Of a stretch of 64,000 bases of DNA, positions 27,589 through 36,984 are shown piece by piece; the first letter of the stretch is position 1, and every line of letters begins with the position of its first letter. The notes under the pieces are model-generated. The model was not told where the DNA came from. It worked only from the letters and a program-made list of their open reading frames with translations, and did not search any database. The DNA is taken from the NCBI GenBank assembly GCA_963768085.1, contig CAVYGO010000005.1:1-64000 (forward strand), in the 5' to 3' direction. Source of the DNA: Pukyongia sp963768085. GTDB lineage: Bacteria; Bacteroidota; Bacteroidia; Flavobacteriales; Flavobacteriaceae. Position numbers and translations under genes: made by a program.

Positions 27589-27812
27589 ATTACGCCTCCT
27601 AAGTCAGATTTATACAGTCCTAACTATATAAGGAACGATACAAATGTCAAAGAGAACTTGAGGCAATATTTAATGCAGCGCTTTGATTTGTAGAACATTG
27701 TTACATCTCAGCAACATTAAATGGGTCGAAGAAGAAACATGTATAATAGAACTGTACAAGATAACTGAATTATGATAGACGATCCCCTTTTACCCGAAAA
27801 ATGGAGGTAGCC

Positions 27813-28376
27813 GTGAAATCATACACCGTCAAAGATTTAATGGTGCCGCTGTCGGAGTACGCAACCGTAACCGAAGACGCAACCCTTTACGATGCTGTCT
27901 TATCTCTGGAAGAAGCCCAGGAAAAATTCGAAGATAAGCACACCCGATATCGCCACCGGGCGATTCTGATGCTAGATAAAAACGGCAACGTGGTCGGCAA
28001 ACTCAGCCAGCTGGATGTGCTCAGAGCCCTGGAACCAAAGTACCGGGACATGATCCAGGGAGAGGGGTCCCAGCGGTATGGATTCACCAAAAAATTCATG
28101 AAATCCATGTTGGAGGATTATAACCTTTTTGCCAATCCGCTGGATGATATCTGCCGCAAAGCCGGAGAACAGCCCGTCAAAAAATATATGCAAACCCCTA
28201 CTGAGGGCGAATTTGTCTCCGAAGATGCATCCCTGGAGACCGCTATTCATCAGTTAATTTTGGGAAATAGCCAATCTTTATTGGTGACCGGTGACGAAAA
28301 AATTGTGGGTGTTTTGCGTCTGACCGACGTGTTTGCCGCCGTGTTCCACAGAATGAAAGCGTGCTTTAATGCGTAA
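27813..28376 (+). CDS. CBS-pair domain protein
   Basis: The 187-residue protein has two CBS motifs. The GTG start is chosen because GGAGG lies five bases before it and because the N-terminus (MKSYTVKDLMVPLSEYATV) then aligns with both paralogues; an ATG four codons earlier overlaps the ribosome site. The gene lies 71 bases before the DASS symporter and in the same direction, suggesting that it senses nucleotides for control of anion transport. Confidence 0.85.
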   Translation: MKSYTVKDLMVPLSEYATVTEDATLYDAVLSLEEAQEKFEDKHTRYRHRAILMLDKNGNVVGKLSQLDVLRALEPKYRDMIQGEGSQRYGFTKKFMKSMLEDYNLFANPLDDICRKAGEQPVKKYMQTPTEGEFVSEDASLETAIHQLILGNSQSLLVTGDEKIVGVLRLTDVFAAVFHRMKACFNA

Positions 28377-28447
28377 GCTCTGAAAAATAGCGCAGATATT
28401 CAGGCAATTCTCATGACAGTGTTTCAGGATAGAGGAGGAAGGGATTC

Positions 28448-29917
28448 ATGAGTGATGATGTTGCTGTAACAAGTAATATAGACTGGAAAAAAATGGGATT
28501 TCTTTTCCTGGGCATCGCCCTTTTTACGGTGGCTTACCTGGCACCACCATGGCCCGATGCCGTCGATCCCATGGGCAAACATTTCCCGCTGAGCCGGGAG
28601 GCCAAGGGCGCTATTGCCGTATTTTTACTGGCCGCTACCTGGTGGGTATTCGAAGTCGTGCCCATCGGCGTCACCAGTCTGGCCATCGGGGTCCTGCAGG
28701 CCATGTTTCTGATACGTCCGGCCAGGGACGCCTTTACAGATTTCATGGTTCCCTCCGTCATGTTTATTTTTGCCTCGATCATGATCGGGCTGGTATTCAC
28801 CAAGACCGGACTGACCAAGCGCCTGGCATACAAAATGCTGATCATCGTGGGTGAAAAAACCAGCATGATCTACCTGGGCTGCTTTATCGTGACGTCGGCC
28901 CTGACCCATATCATGGCGCATACGGCGGTGGCAGCCACCATTTACCCTTTGCTGGTGTCGATTTATGCGCTTTACGGCGAAGGCCATAAAAAGACAAAAT
29001 TTGGCAAAGGCCTGTTTATCGGAATGGCCTATGTCGCCGGTGCCGGAAGTATTGTCACCCTGCTGGGGGCCGCTCGCGGTGCTGTGGCGCTGGGCTTTTT
29101 CAAGGAAATCATGAATCAGGACATTACCTTTTTCCAGCTGACCTGGTATATGTTCCCCATCGGTTGGCTCATGACCTTCATTCTCTGGGGATTTTTTATG
29201 GTGTTTTTCAAACCTGAGAAAAATACCATTCCGGGACTCAGAGAAAAGGCCCGCCAGTTAAGCTCCGATCTTGGACCACTATCTCGCAACGAGATCAAGG
29301 CGGCCGTTATCGTGGGCGCCTGTATTCTCGTCATGGCGGCCAAGCAGTTCCTTCCTGCACTTGCGCCCATCGACAAAACCGCCATTATTTTGGTGTCGAC
29401 CATCCTATTTTTTGTCACCGGCATAATGGATATCGACGACCTGGAAGCCATTCCCTGGAACATCATCCTTCTGTTTGCCGGTGCCATGAGTATCGGCAAT
29501 TGCCTGTGGCAAACCGGTGCCGCCAGCTGGATGGCGGTCAACTGGCTTGCCATGTTCCAGGAAGCCCATTGGTTCGTTTTCGTACTGAGCATCGCCTTTT
29601 TCGTGATGATCATGACCAACGTTATCATGAACGTGGCGGCCATCGCCATATCCCTGCCAGTGGCCCTGGTCATCGCTCCCTATCTAGGAGTGGCAGGCGA
29701 AGTGATCCTGTTTTCAGCCCTGGTGACGGCCGGCATGCCGTTTTTGTTATTAGTCGGCGCTGCCCCCAATGCAATTGCCTATGATTCCGGTCAGTTTTCC
29801 ACCGCGGAATTTTTTCTGTACGGTATACCGGCCAGTATAATCCTGATGATCGTCACAGGTTTTGCCGTCTTCGTACTCTGGCCGATGATGGGCATGCCGG
29901 TCCTCACCGGCGGCTAA
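28448..29917 (+). CDS. DASS/SLC13 family sodium-coupled anion symporter
   Basis: The 489-residue protein has about 12-13 membrane spans and SLC13-like features: WWVFEVVPIGVTSLAIG near the start, a SALTHIMAHTAVAATIYPL segment and a C-terminal TNVIMNVAAIAISLPV half-site. Family members take up dicarboxylates, sulfate or related anions with sodium. The usual SNT motifs are modified (THIMAHTA, TNVIMN), so the substrate is uncertain. GAGGAGG precedes the ATG. It lies between a CBS gene and a hydrogenase-4-like operon. Confidence 0.85.
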   Translation: MSDDVAVTSNIDWKKMGFLFLGIALFTVAYLAPPWPDAVDPMGKHFPLSREAKGAIAVFLLAATWWVFEVVPIGVTSLAIGVLQAMFLIRPARDAFTDFMVPSVMFIFASIMIGLVFTKTGLTKRLAYKMLIIVGEKTSMIYLGCFIVTSALTHIMAHTAVAATIYPLLVSIYALYGEGHKKTKFGKGLFIGMAYVAGAGSIVTLLGAARGAVALGFFKEIMNQDITFFQLTWYMFPIGWLMTFILWGFFMVFFKPEKNTIPGLREKARQLSSDLGPLSRNEIKAAVIVGACILVMAAKQFLPALAPIDKTAIILVSTILFFVTGIMDIDDLEAIPWNIILLFAGAMSIGNCLWQTGAASWMAVNWLAMFQEAHWFVFVLSIAFFVMIMTNVIMNVAAIAISLPVALVIAPYLGVAGEVILFSALVTAGMPFLLLVGAAPNAIAYDSGQFSTAEFFLYGIPASIILMIVTGFAVFVLWPMMGMPVLTGG

Positions 29918-29943
29918 AGCAGCCAAGATATTCAATCTACCAT

Positions 29944-30014
29944 AATCAGCGACCACCAGCAGAGCTGGGGGTATGAGGATGGCCTCTGGAAGGGGCCGGG
30001 GCCACCTCTGCTGG
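29944..30014. repeat. Palindromic element, copy B (3' end degenerate)
   Basis: The left arm AATCAGCGACCACCAGCAGA and the centre GGGGGTATGAGGATGGCCTCTGG match copy A (16786-16869). The right arm stops after CTCTGCTGG, so the last dozen bases are lost. It sits between the DASS gene and the Hyf-like operon. Confidence 0.75.
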
Positions 30015-30102
30015 GTATACCAAACAAATTGTAAAAAATATAAGCAAAAATTCTTTTTTATATCAATCGTCAACTCCGGCCGGGCCGAAATAGGGGAAGA
30101 TT

Positions 30103-32061
30103 ATGAATCTTTTTTTTCTATCGCTGGCGGTTATTTTCTGCGGGGGTCTCTTATCCCTGATTTTTTACCGACAATTCAACCTGATGAAGACCATCGGTGT
30201 TCTGGCTATCGGAGGCGGAAGTCTTCTGGGACTGATTGACGCCGGCACCCAACTCTTCCAGCCGGGACCTTATCGCGCGGCCTTTGATTATCTGAACGTT
30301 TTTTCCCTATCCTTTCAAATCGATGCCCTGTCCGCATTTTTCCTGGTCGCCATCTACGCGGTCTGCCTGCTTGCCGCCCTTTACAGCTACCACTACATGG
30401 ACAAAGCCCAAAAGGCGCTTCGTACTGCCGGCAACTACTTTTTTTTCAGCCTGCTGGCGGTCTCGATGGCGCTGGTGGTGACCGCCAGCAACTTGATCGC
30501 GTTCATGCTGTCCTGGGAAATCATGTCCTTGTCGTCGTTTTTTCTGGTGGTCTACAACTACGAAGCCGAGGAAAACCGCAAAGCCGGATACCTCTATTTT
30601 GTGTTTACCCAGGTCGGGGCCATGTTCATCCTGGCAGCATTCGGTCTGATCTATGCCCATAGCGGAAACTTCGGATTTGCGGATGCCGCGGCACTTCCCG
30701 ATACGGTCAAGATCATCGTTTTTGTGTTGGCGTTTATCGGCTTTGGCTCCAAGGCCGGGGTCTTCCCTTTTCACGTCTGGCTGCCCCACGCACATCCGGC
30801 CGCATCCAGCCACATTTCAGCCGTGATGTCCGGTGTGATGATCAAAACCGGTATTTACGGAATCATCCGCATATACATGCTGTTGGACAGTCAGGCAACA
30901 CTGTTCGGGCATTTTGTTCTGATTGCCGGTATGATTTCCGGCATCCTGGGGGTTGTCTATGCGCTTGGACAACATGATCTCAAGCGTTTGTTGGCTTACC
31001 ACAGCGTTGAAAATATCGGCATCATTTTAATCGGCCTCGGCCTTGGCATGATCGGGGTCGCCGCCGGTAAACCGGTCATGGCGGTTTTAGGATTTGCCGG
31101 CGGTCTGCTGCATGTGCTGAACCATGCGATCTTTAAATCGCTTTTATTCATGGGCGCCGGCATGGTGCTCCATAAAACCGGGACACGCACCATCGACCTT
31201 ACGGGTGGCTTGATCAAAAAAATGAAAGTTACCGGAACCACCTTTCTGATCGGATCGCTGGCTATCTCCGGGCTTCCGCCATTAAATGGTTTCGTAAGCG
31301 AGTTTTTGGTCTACATGGGCGGATTTCGGGGTCTGGCGCTGGACAAAACGTCTTTTGCGGTGTGCCTGCTGGCTATTGTCAGCCTGGCGATTATCGGCGG
31401 TCTGGCACTGGCCTGTTTCACGAAGGTCGTGGGCGTTGTCTTTCAAGGTGAGCCGCGCAACCAGGTTGCGGAAAATGCGGATGAAAAAGGATGGACCATG
31501 CTCGTTCCCATGCTGGTTCTGGCGGTCGCCTGCATTTTGATTGGCGTCTTTCCAACTTTCTTCATGACAATGGCCCTTAAGGCCGTTGCATCTCTGGGAC
31601 TGGGTTACGGTCGTATTCCCCTTGAACCCTTCATCGAACTGACCGGTAATATTACGCGGGCGGCGGCGCTTATCGTTGCTGTATTTTTTTTGATTCTGGC
31701 GCTGCGAACATTTTTGTACCGCGGCAAAACAGTGACCCGCTCCGGTACCTGGGGCTGCGGCTTTACAAGACCAACGGTTAAAATGCAATACACCGGATCG
31801 TCCTATGCGGCTTCAATTCTGGAATTTTTCAGACCGGTGGCCCCGCTGACAGAAGATCACTCAGAGGTACGGGACCGCTTCCCGCAAAAGAGTCATTACC
31901 ACAGCCATGTCAGTGATATTGCCGAACTGCATATGGGCAACATCATAGTGCGGCCGGTGCTGGCGCTGTTCGACAAACTGAGGTGGCTGCAGCACGGCGA
32001 CATTCACCTTTATATCGGCTATATTCTACTGGCGATCGTAGTGCTGCTTTTCTTTGTCTGA
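30103..32061 (+). CDS. Proton-conducting membrane subunit, HyfB/NuoL-like
   Basis: The 652-residue antiporter-like subunit has about 16 membrane spans. It carries the conserved Glu in LSWEIMSLSSF, the Lys in GFGSKAGVFPFHVWLPHAHP, and the His-rich NHAIFKSLLFMGAG segment. The C-terminal cytosolic/linker part (GTWGCGFTRPTVKMQYT, SSYAASILEFFRP) is typical of HyfB/HycC. It should form one of two ion-translocating modules of the membrane arm. It is the first gene of a six-gene operon. Confidence 0.88.
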   Translation: MNLFFLSLAVIFCGGLLSLIFYRQFNLMKTIGVLAIGGGSLLGLIDAGTQLFQPGPYRAAFDYLNVFSLSFQIDALSAFFLVAIYAVCLLAALYSYHYMDKAQKALRTAGNYFFFSLLAVSMALVVTASNLIAFMLSWEIMSLSSFFLVVYNYEAEENRKAGYLYFVFTQVGAMFILAAFGLIYAHSGNFGFADAAALPDTVKIIVFVLAFIGFGSKAGVFPFHVWLPHAHPAASSHISAVMSGVMIKTGIYGIIRIYMLLDSQATLFGHFVLIAGMISGILGVVYALGQHDLKRLLAYHSVENIGIILIGLGLGMIGVAAGKPVMAVLGFAGGLLHVLNHAIFKSLLFMGAGMVLHKTGTRTIDLTGGLIKKMKVTGTTFLIGSLAISGLPPLNGFVSEFLVYMGGFRGLALDKTSFAVCLLAIVSLAIIGGLALACFTKVVGVVFQGEPRNQVAENADEKGWTMLVPMLVLAVACILIGVFPTFFMTMALKAVASLGLGYGRIPLEPFIELTGNITRAAALIVAVFFLILALRTFLYRGKTVTRSGTWGCGFTRPTVKMQYTGSSYAASILEFFRPVAPLTEDHSEVRDRFPQKSHYHSHVSDIAELHMGNIIVRPVLALFDKLRWLQHGDIHLYIGYILLAIVVLLFFV

Positions 32062-32065
32062 GGAG

Positions 32066-32097
32066 GGTTCAAGGTTCAGGGTTCAGGGTTCAAGGTT
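32066..32097. repeat. GGTTC-type dispersed repeat
   Basis: GGTTCAAGGTTCAGGGTTCA followed by GGGTTCAAGGTT, right after the stop of the HyfB-like gene and inside the operon spacer. Confidence 0.6.
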
Positions 32098-32224
32098 GAC
32101 CAAAAGATTTTCACTGCTAAGACCAGGCGAAGTTTCATAAAAGCACCGCCGCTGGCCTGAAAAGGGCCCCTTTTGCTAGAAATGAAAACTGCAATTTTGT
32201 AATTTAATATGGGGTAAAAAGCGA

Positions 32225-33145
32225 ATGATGAAATCCATTATTTTCCTAATCCTGGCTATGCTTCTGGCTCCACTGTATTCAGCCTGGATCCTAAAGGTAA
32301 AGGCCTTTTTTGGAGGCCGCAAAGGATCACCGCTACTGATCAATTATTACACCCTGATCAAACTTTTTCAAAAGGGATCGGTCTACAGCACCAGCACCAC
32401 CCTCATTTTTAAGCTGGGGCCCATGGTTTCACTATGCGCGGCTACCGTGGTACTGATGTTTCTGCCCGTCGCCGGGCAGCCACCACTGTTTTCCTTTAGC
32501 GGAGATGTAATCCTGCTGCTGTACCTGCTGGGCCTGGGCCGGTTTTTCACCATTGCCGCCGCCATGGACACGGCCTCTCCCTTCGAAGGCATGGGCGCCG
32601 CCCGGGAAGCATACTTTCCGATTATCTGCGAAGCCACGCTCTTCATGGTCCTGATTTTGTTTTACACCCTGACAGGTGAGCTAAACCTCGCAGCTTTTTT
32701 TGCCGGCGGCCAACCTTTCGGACTCTGGCAAGCAGCCGGCCCACCGTTGCTGTTTGTAGCCATCGCTTTTTTTATCGTGCTGCTGACGGAAAGTTCCCGG
32801 GTCCCGGTGGATGACCCGGCCACGCACCTGGAATTGACCATGATCCATGAAGTCATGGTGCTGGATCACAGCGGACCTGATTTGGCGCTCATCGAACTGG
32901 GCTCTTTTTTCAAGCTGTTTTTCTACGCTACCCTGGTCACCCGGTTGATCTGCCCCTTCAATCTCGGACATCCGGTGGCGGACGCAGGTATATTTTTTAT
33001 CGTCCTTGGGCTGGTGTACACATCCGTTGGTGTCACCGAATCGGTTATGGCCCGCTATCGCATGGACAAAGTACCCCAGTTTGTTCTGACATCTTTTGCT
33101 CTGGCATTTTTCGCAACTATCATCACATTGGAGTTTTTAAAATGA
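32225..33145 (+). CDS. Hydrogenase-4/complex I subunit 1-like protein (HyfC/NuoH-like)
   Basis: The 306-residue protein has about eight membrane spans. It carries the NuoH/HycD signature region with SPFEGMGAAREAYF and the acidic loop ESSRVPVDDPATHLELTMIHE, which joins the membrane arm to the quinone/hydrogenase module. Its stop overlaps the next start (ATGA, 33142-33145), so translation is coupled. Confidence 0.88.
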   Translation: MMKSIIFLILAMLLAPLYSAWILKVKAFFGGRKGSPLLINYYTLIKLFQKGSVYSTSTTLIFKLGPMVSLCAATVVLMFLPVAGQPPLFSFSGDVILLLYLLGLGRFFTIAAAMDTASPFEGMGAAREAYFPIICEATLFMVLILFYTLTGELNLAAFFAGGQPFGLWQAAGPPLLFVAIAFFIVLLTESSRVPVDDPATHLELTMIHEVMVLDHSGPDLALIELGSFFKLFFYATLVTRLICPFNLGHPVADAGIFFIVLGLVYTSVGVTESVMARYRMDKVPQFVLTSFALAFFATIITLEFLK

Positions 33146-33783
33146 TCCAAATTGTCGATACCATTTTGGCCCTTGTGCTCCTGTCGGTCCTGATCTCCTT
33201 CGGTTCCAGCCGACTGCCGATGCTCATCAGGGTGCTGGCTTTCCAGGGGGTGGTGGTTTCCATCGTACCGCTGTTCATCGGCCACGATCTGACCGCCGGT
33301 AGCATCGCATTTACCCTGATCACCCTGATCATCCGGGGAATCGTCATTCCACTGTTCATTTATCTGGCGATTAAAAAAGTGGCGATCCGCCGGGAAGTCG
33401 AGCCCATCGTCGGCTATCATGCATCCCTGCTGGCCGGTTTAGCTCTGATTGTAGCGGCCACCTTTGTCAGCCCGAAGTTTAATTTACCCCAGACCAGCGA
33501 CCATGCCTTGTTGCTGCCGACGGCCATTACGCTGCTGGTGGCCGGTATGTTTTTGCTCATGGCCCGGCGCAATGCCATTGCCATGGTTCTCGGTTACATT
33601 ATGATGGAAAACGGGATCTATCTGGTAGGAACCAGCTTTTCGGTCCGCGCCCATCATATTGTTGAATTCGGTATCCTGCTCGACGTGTTGGCCGGCGTGA
33701 TGATCATGGCCATCATCCTGCAAAATATCAACCAGGCCTTTGATGATGTCGATACGGCCTTGCTCAGAACGTTAAAGGAATAG
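33142..33783 (+). CDS. Hydrogenase-4 HyfE-like membrane subunit
   Basis: The 213-residue protein has about six to seven membrane spans. The C-terminal half (MARRNAIAMVLGYIMMENGIYL, LLDVLAGVMIMAIIL) is related to NuoK, as expected for HyfE, with a Glu in the MMENG helix. It is a small membrane-arm subunit of a proton- or sodium-translocating complex. It overlaps the previous gene by four bases and is seven bases ahead of the next. Confidence 0.85.
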   Translation: MIQIVDTILALVLLSVLISFGSSRLPMLIRVLAFQGVVVSIVPLFIGHDLTAGSIAFTLITLIIRGIVIPLFIYLAIKKVAIRREVEPIVGYHASLLAGLALIVAATFVSPKFNLPQTSDHALLLPTAITLLVAGMFLLMARRNAIAMVLGYIMMENGIYLVGTSFSVRAHHIVEFGILLDVLAGVMIMAIILQNINQAFDDVDTALLRTLKE

Positions 33784-33790
33784 GTGTTTC

Positions 33791-35212
33791 ATGGTTGAAA
33801 TTGTTTTTCTGATACCACTGCTAACCGGCGTGATGGCCTTCTTTCTACCGCGGACATTTGGTCGACCCCTGCTGGTATTTACCGGGGTAGTTCATCTGAT
33901 ATTATCCCTTTATTTATGGATTCAGCGGCCGCAAGCACTGTTTGAAATTTATTTTTCCGTTACACCCGAAGGCCTCCTGTCGCTGTTGGTCATTTCACTG
34001 CTTTTTTTCCTGATCTCGATTTATACCGCAGCGTATCTCAAAAGAATTGAAATCCGTTCCGAACGCGTATTTACCGGCTCGATGCTGCTGTTTTTATCCA
34101 CCATGACCATGGTGACCCTTTCGGATCATATCATGGTCATGTGGATCGCCATCGAGGCTACCACGCTCGCCAGTGCACCACTGATATACACGCATCGGTC
34201 GGCGGCAACCCTTGAGGCCACCTGGAAATATGTGTTGATTTGCTCGGTGGGCATCGCCCTGGCCCTTCTGGGTTCGGTGCTCATTACCCTATCCATGGAT
34301 ATCGGCGGTGTCGATGTGCCAGTGGCTTTTTCTGCGCTGACTAATGAGGCCGGACGTCTGGATCCCCTCTGGCTCAAAACCGGTTTTGTATTCATTCTGG
34401 TGGGTTACGGTACCAAAATGGGCCTGGCGCCGATGCATACCTGGCTGCCCGACGCCCATAGTGAAGCCCCCAGTCCGGCTTCCGCCCTGTTGTCCGGTGT
34501 ATTGCTCAACTGTGCCTACCTGGGGATATTCAAAACCAATAAAATCATGCACGCCGCCGGCCTGGGGCATTTTTCGGGCACGATTCTGATCGTTTTGGGT
34601 CTGGTATCCATTCTGGTGGCGGCGACCTTTATTCTCAAACAGAACGAGTACAAACGGCTGTTGGCCTATTCGAGTATTGAAAACATGGGCATCATCGCCT
34701 TCGGCACCGGCATCGGCGGGCTGGGAGCCTATGGCGCCATGCTGTGCCTGATCCATCACAGCCTGATCAAATCAGCCCTCTTTCTGTCATCCGGCAACAT
34801 CCTGCTGGGCTACGGCAGCCGGCTGATTAAAGAAACAGGGAAACTTGCCGGGCGAATGCCGCAGACCTTCGTGGCCTTTTTCGGCGGATTTGCAGGCATC
34901 TCCGGATTCCCACCCTTCGGAATTTTCATCGGGGAACTTTTTATCATCATTGGTGCCTTTCGCAGCGGACACTATATCGCAGTGGGAATTTTTATTCTGA
35001 GCCTATGTGTGATTTTCGCCGGATTTGCGAACCACGTCATGCAGATTTCCTTCAGTGACGTCCGTGCTACAATCCGGCTGGAAGAAAAGCCCAACATGAT
35101 CTGGCCCCAGTACGCGCTTCTATTGACCTCTCTGGTACTATGCTTTTGGATTCCGGATTCCCTGTACCAGACGATTATCCATGCAGTAAATTCCATTGGC
35201 GGGGGTTTTTAA
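33791..35212 (+). CDS. Proton-conducting membrane subunit, HyfF/NuoN-M-like
   Basis: The 473-residue antiporter-like subunit has about 14 membrane spans. It has Glu in MWIAIEATTLASAPLIY, Lys in GYGTKMGLAPMHTWLPDAHSEAP, and a second Lys/His set in LIHHSLIKSALFLSSGN. It is the second ion-channel module of the complex. Its stop overlaps the start of the large subunit (TAATG). Confidence 0.88.
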   Translation: MVEIVFLIPLLTGVMAFFLPRTFGRPLLVFTGVVHLILSLYLWIQRPQALFEIYFSVTPEGLLSLLVISLLFFLISIYTAAYLKRIEIRSERVFTGSMLLFLSTMTMVTLSDHIMVMWIAIEATTLASAPLIYTHRSAATLEATWKYVLICSVGIALALLGSVLITLSMDIGGVDVPVAFSALTNEAGRLDPLWLKTGFVFILVGYGTKMGLAPMHTWLPDAHSEAPSPASALLSGVLLNCAYLGIFKTNKIMHAAGLGHFSGTILIVLGLVSILVAATFILKQNEYKRLLAYSSIENMGIIAFGTGIGGLGAYGAMLCLIHHSLIKSALFLSSGNILLGYGSRLIKETGKLAGRMPQTFVAFFGGFAGISGFPPFGIFIGELFIIIGAFRSGHYIAVGIFILSLCVIFAGFANHVMQISFSDVRATIRLEEKPNMIWPQYALLLTSLVLCFWIPDSLYQTIIHAVNSIGGGF

Positions 35213-36720
35213 TGAACACGGATTTTATACAGATCGGTAATGGCGAGGCAATGACCCGTGACCGTATTCCGCATCTGACATTTGATGAGTTTCATAACCA
35301 GGCGCTGCAAATCATCGCCAACGGGGGCAAGGTTGTCCATTTTTTCGCCTATCCCGCCTCCGACGGGATCAACCTGCTGGCAGTCCTGAGGTCCGACCAT
35401 CTGATGCTGGCCGGCTGCCGGGCTCCGGAAGCCTACCCGTCACTGACGGCCGAATGCGAGCCCTTCCACATGTTCGAGCGTGAAATCGCCGAACAGTTCG
35501 GCATCCGGCCCGAAGGCCATCCCTGGCTCAAGATGGTCCGCTATCACGCCAACGAACGAGGTCTGTCGGATGTTTTCGGTAACGATTACAATGAAGACAT
35601 CCCCGGCAACTACGATTATTATGCCGTGCAAGGCGACGAGATTCACGAGGTCGCCGTCGGTCCGGTGCACGCCGGCGTGATCGAACCCGGCCATTTCAGG
35701 TTCAATTGTATTGGCGAGCGTGTGCTGCACCTGGAGATCCAGCTGGGTTATCAGCACCGTGGTGTCGAAAAACTGTTTCTAAACGCAAACCTAAAGCGCC
35801 TGCCGATCCTGGCCGAAGGCATTGCCGGCGATACCGCTGTCGGCCACAGTCTGTGTATGGCTCAGGCAGTGGAAGCGCTGGCCGCCATCGAAACCGATGC
35901 CGGTGCGCGCATGATCCGTACGATTGGCCTGGAACTGGAGCGCATTGCCAATCATGTGGGAGATCTCGGCGCGTTGAGCGGGGATGTGGCTTTTTTACCG
36001 CCGGCCAATTACTGTGGCCGCATGCGCGGTGATTTTCTGAACATGAGCCTGTGGATATGCGGCAACCGTTTCGGCAAAGGTTTGATCCGACCCGGCGGCG
36101 TACGCTTCGCAGTCACCGATGAAGACAGACGCGTTCTGACCGAACGCCTCGCAGAATTGAAGCCCCAGGTCGAACATGTTATCGATCTGCTTTTTGGAAC
36201 CTCCAGCGTCCGCTCGCGATTCGAAGGTTGCGGGGTGGTCAGTACGTCGGACGCGGAAAAGCTGGGCCTGGTCGGCCCATCCGGTCGCGCCAGTGGAATT
36301 CCTTACGATGCCCGACGCTGTTTTCCCACGGAACACTATCACCGGCTGGATATCCCGCAGAATGCCGAACCCACCGGTGACGTCTATGCCCGGGCCAAGG
36401 TGCGGGCCGACGAGGTGCTGCAATCCATCGAAATGATTGAATCCCTTCTGGGAAGCCCGATTGAAACCCGCTGCGTCGAAGACGGGGATTTCAAGCTGGC
36501 ACCGTCGTCATTCACTGTCACGGTCAACGAGGCCTGGCGCGGGGAGCTGTCACACTGTATGCTGACCGATGCCGACGGAAAAATCCTGCGCTATAAAATT
36601 AAAGATCCGTCATTTCATAACTGGAACGGGTTGGCCATGGCCCTGAGGAATACGGGGATCTCCGATTTCCCGCTCAACAACAAGAGCTATAATCTGTCAT
36701 ACTGTGGGTTTGATCTTTAA
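35212..36720 (+). CDS. NuoC-NuoD fusion, hydrogenase-4 large-subunit homologue without Ni ligands
   Basis: The 502-residue protein has a NuoC-like (30 kDa) domain at 1-120 with HMFEREIAEQFGI, then a NuoD/HyfG-like domain (145-502) with QLGYQHRGVEKL and ELERIANHVGDLG. In [NiFe] hydrogenases the motifs RxCGxC and DPCxxC bind nickel. Here they read EGIAGDTAVGHS (about 202-212) and DPSFHNW (465-471), so all four cysteines are gone. It therefore belongs with the energy-converting hydrogenase-related (Ehr) group rather than true hydrogenases. It starts inside the preceding stop. Confidence 0.88.
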   Translation: MNTDFIQIGNGEAMTRDRIPHLTFDEFHNQALQIIANGGKVVHFFAYPASDGINLLAVLRSDHLMLAGCRAPEAYPSLTAECEPFHMFEREIAEQFGIRPEGHPWLKMVRYHANERGLSDVFGNDYNEDIPGNYDYYAVQGDEIHEVAVGPVHAGVIEPGHFRFNCIGERVLHLEIQLGYQHRGVEKLFLNANLKRLPILAEGIAGDTAVGHSLCMAQAVEALAAIETDAGARMIRTIGLELERIANHVGDLGALSGDVAFLPPANYCGRMRGDFLNMSLWICGNRFGKGLIRPGGVRFAVTDEDRRVLTERLAELKPQVEHVIDLLFGTSSVRSRFEGCGVVSTSDAEKLGLVGPSGRASGIPYDARRCFPTEHYHRLDIPQNAEPTGDVYARAKVRADEVLQSIEMIESLLGSPIETRCVEDGDFKLAPSSFTVTVNEAWRGELSHCMLTDADGKILRYKIKDPSFHNWNGLAMALRNTGISDFPLNNKSYNLSYCGFDL

Positions 36721-36984
36721 TTACTCCGCCCTGAAAAACACGGATACCAGGTGTGGATAAAACATAGGTGTTCTTTAGAACTTGATGAAAATATTTTGAT
36801 ATTGGGCGGGCGGATTAATTACTCATTTTTGGTGAAAGTAATGCGGGTGACAAATTCGTCAGGTACAGAGGTCGTCGAGAATAGATATTCTGTAATAATT
36901 TTCTCAGCGTTCTCCGCGAACTCTGTGGTTAGATCTAACGAAGGATAAACCAACAACCCATTTAAGAAGCCGAAGTGAAACAAA

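Noticed and set aside
35212..36720. Genuine group 4 [NiFe] hydrogenase
   Set aside because: The nickel-ligand cysteine pairs are absent from the large subunit, so hydrogen chemistry at a NiFe site is not supported.
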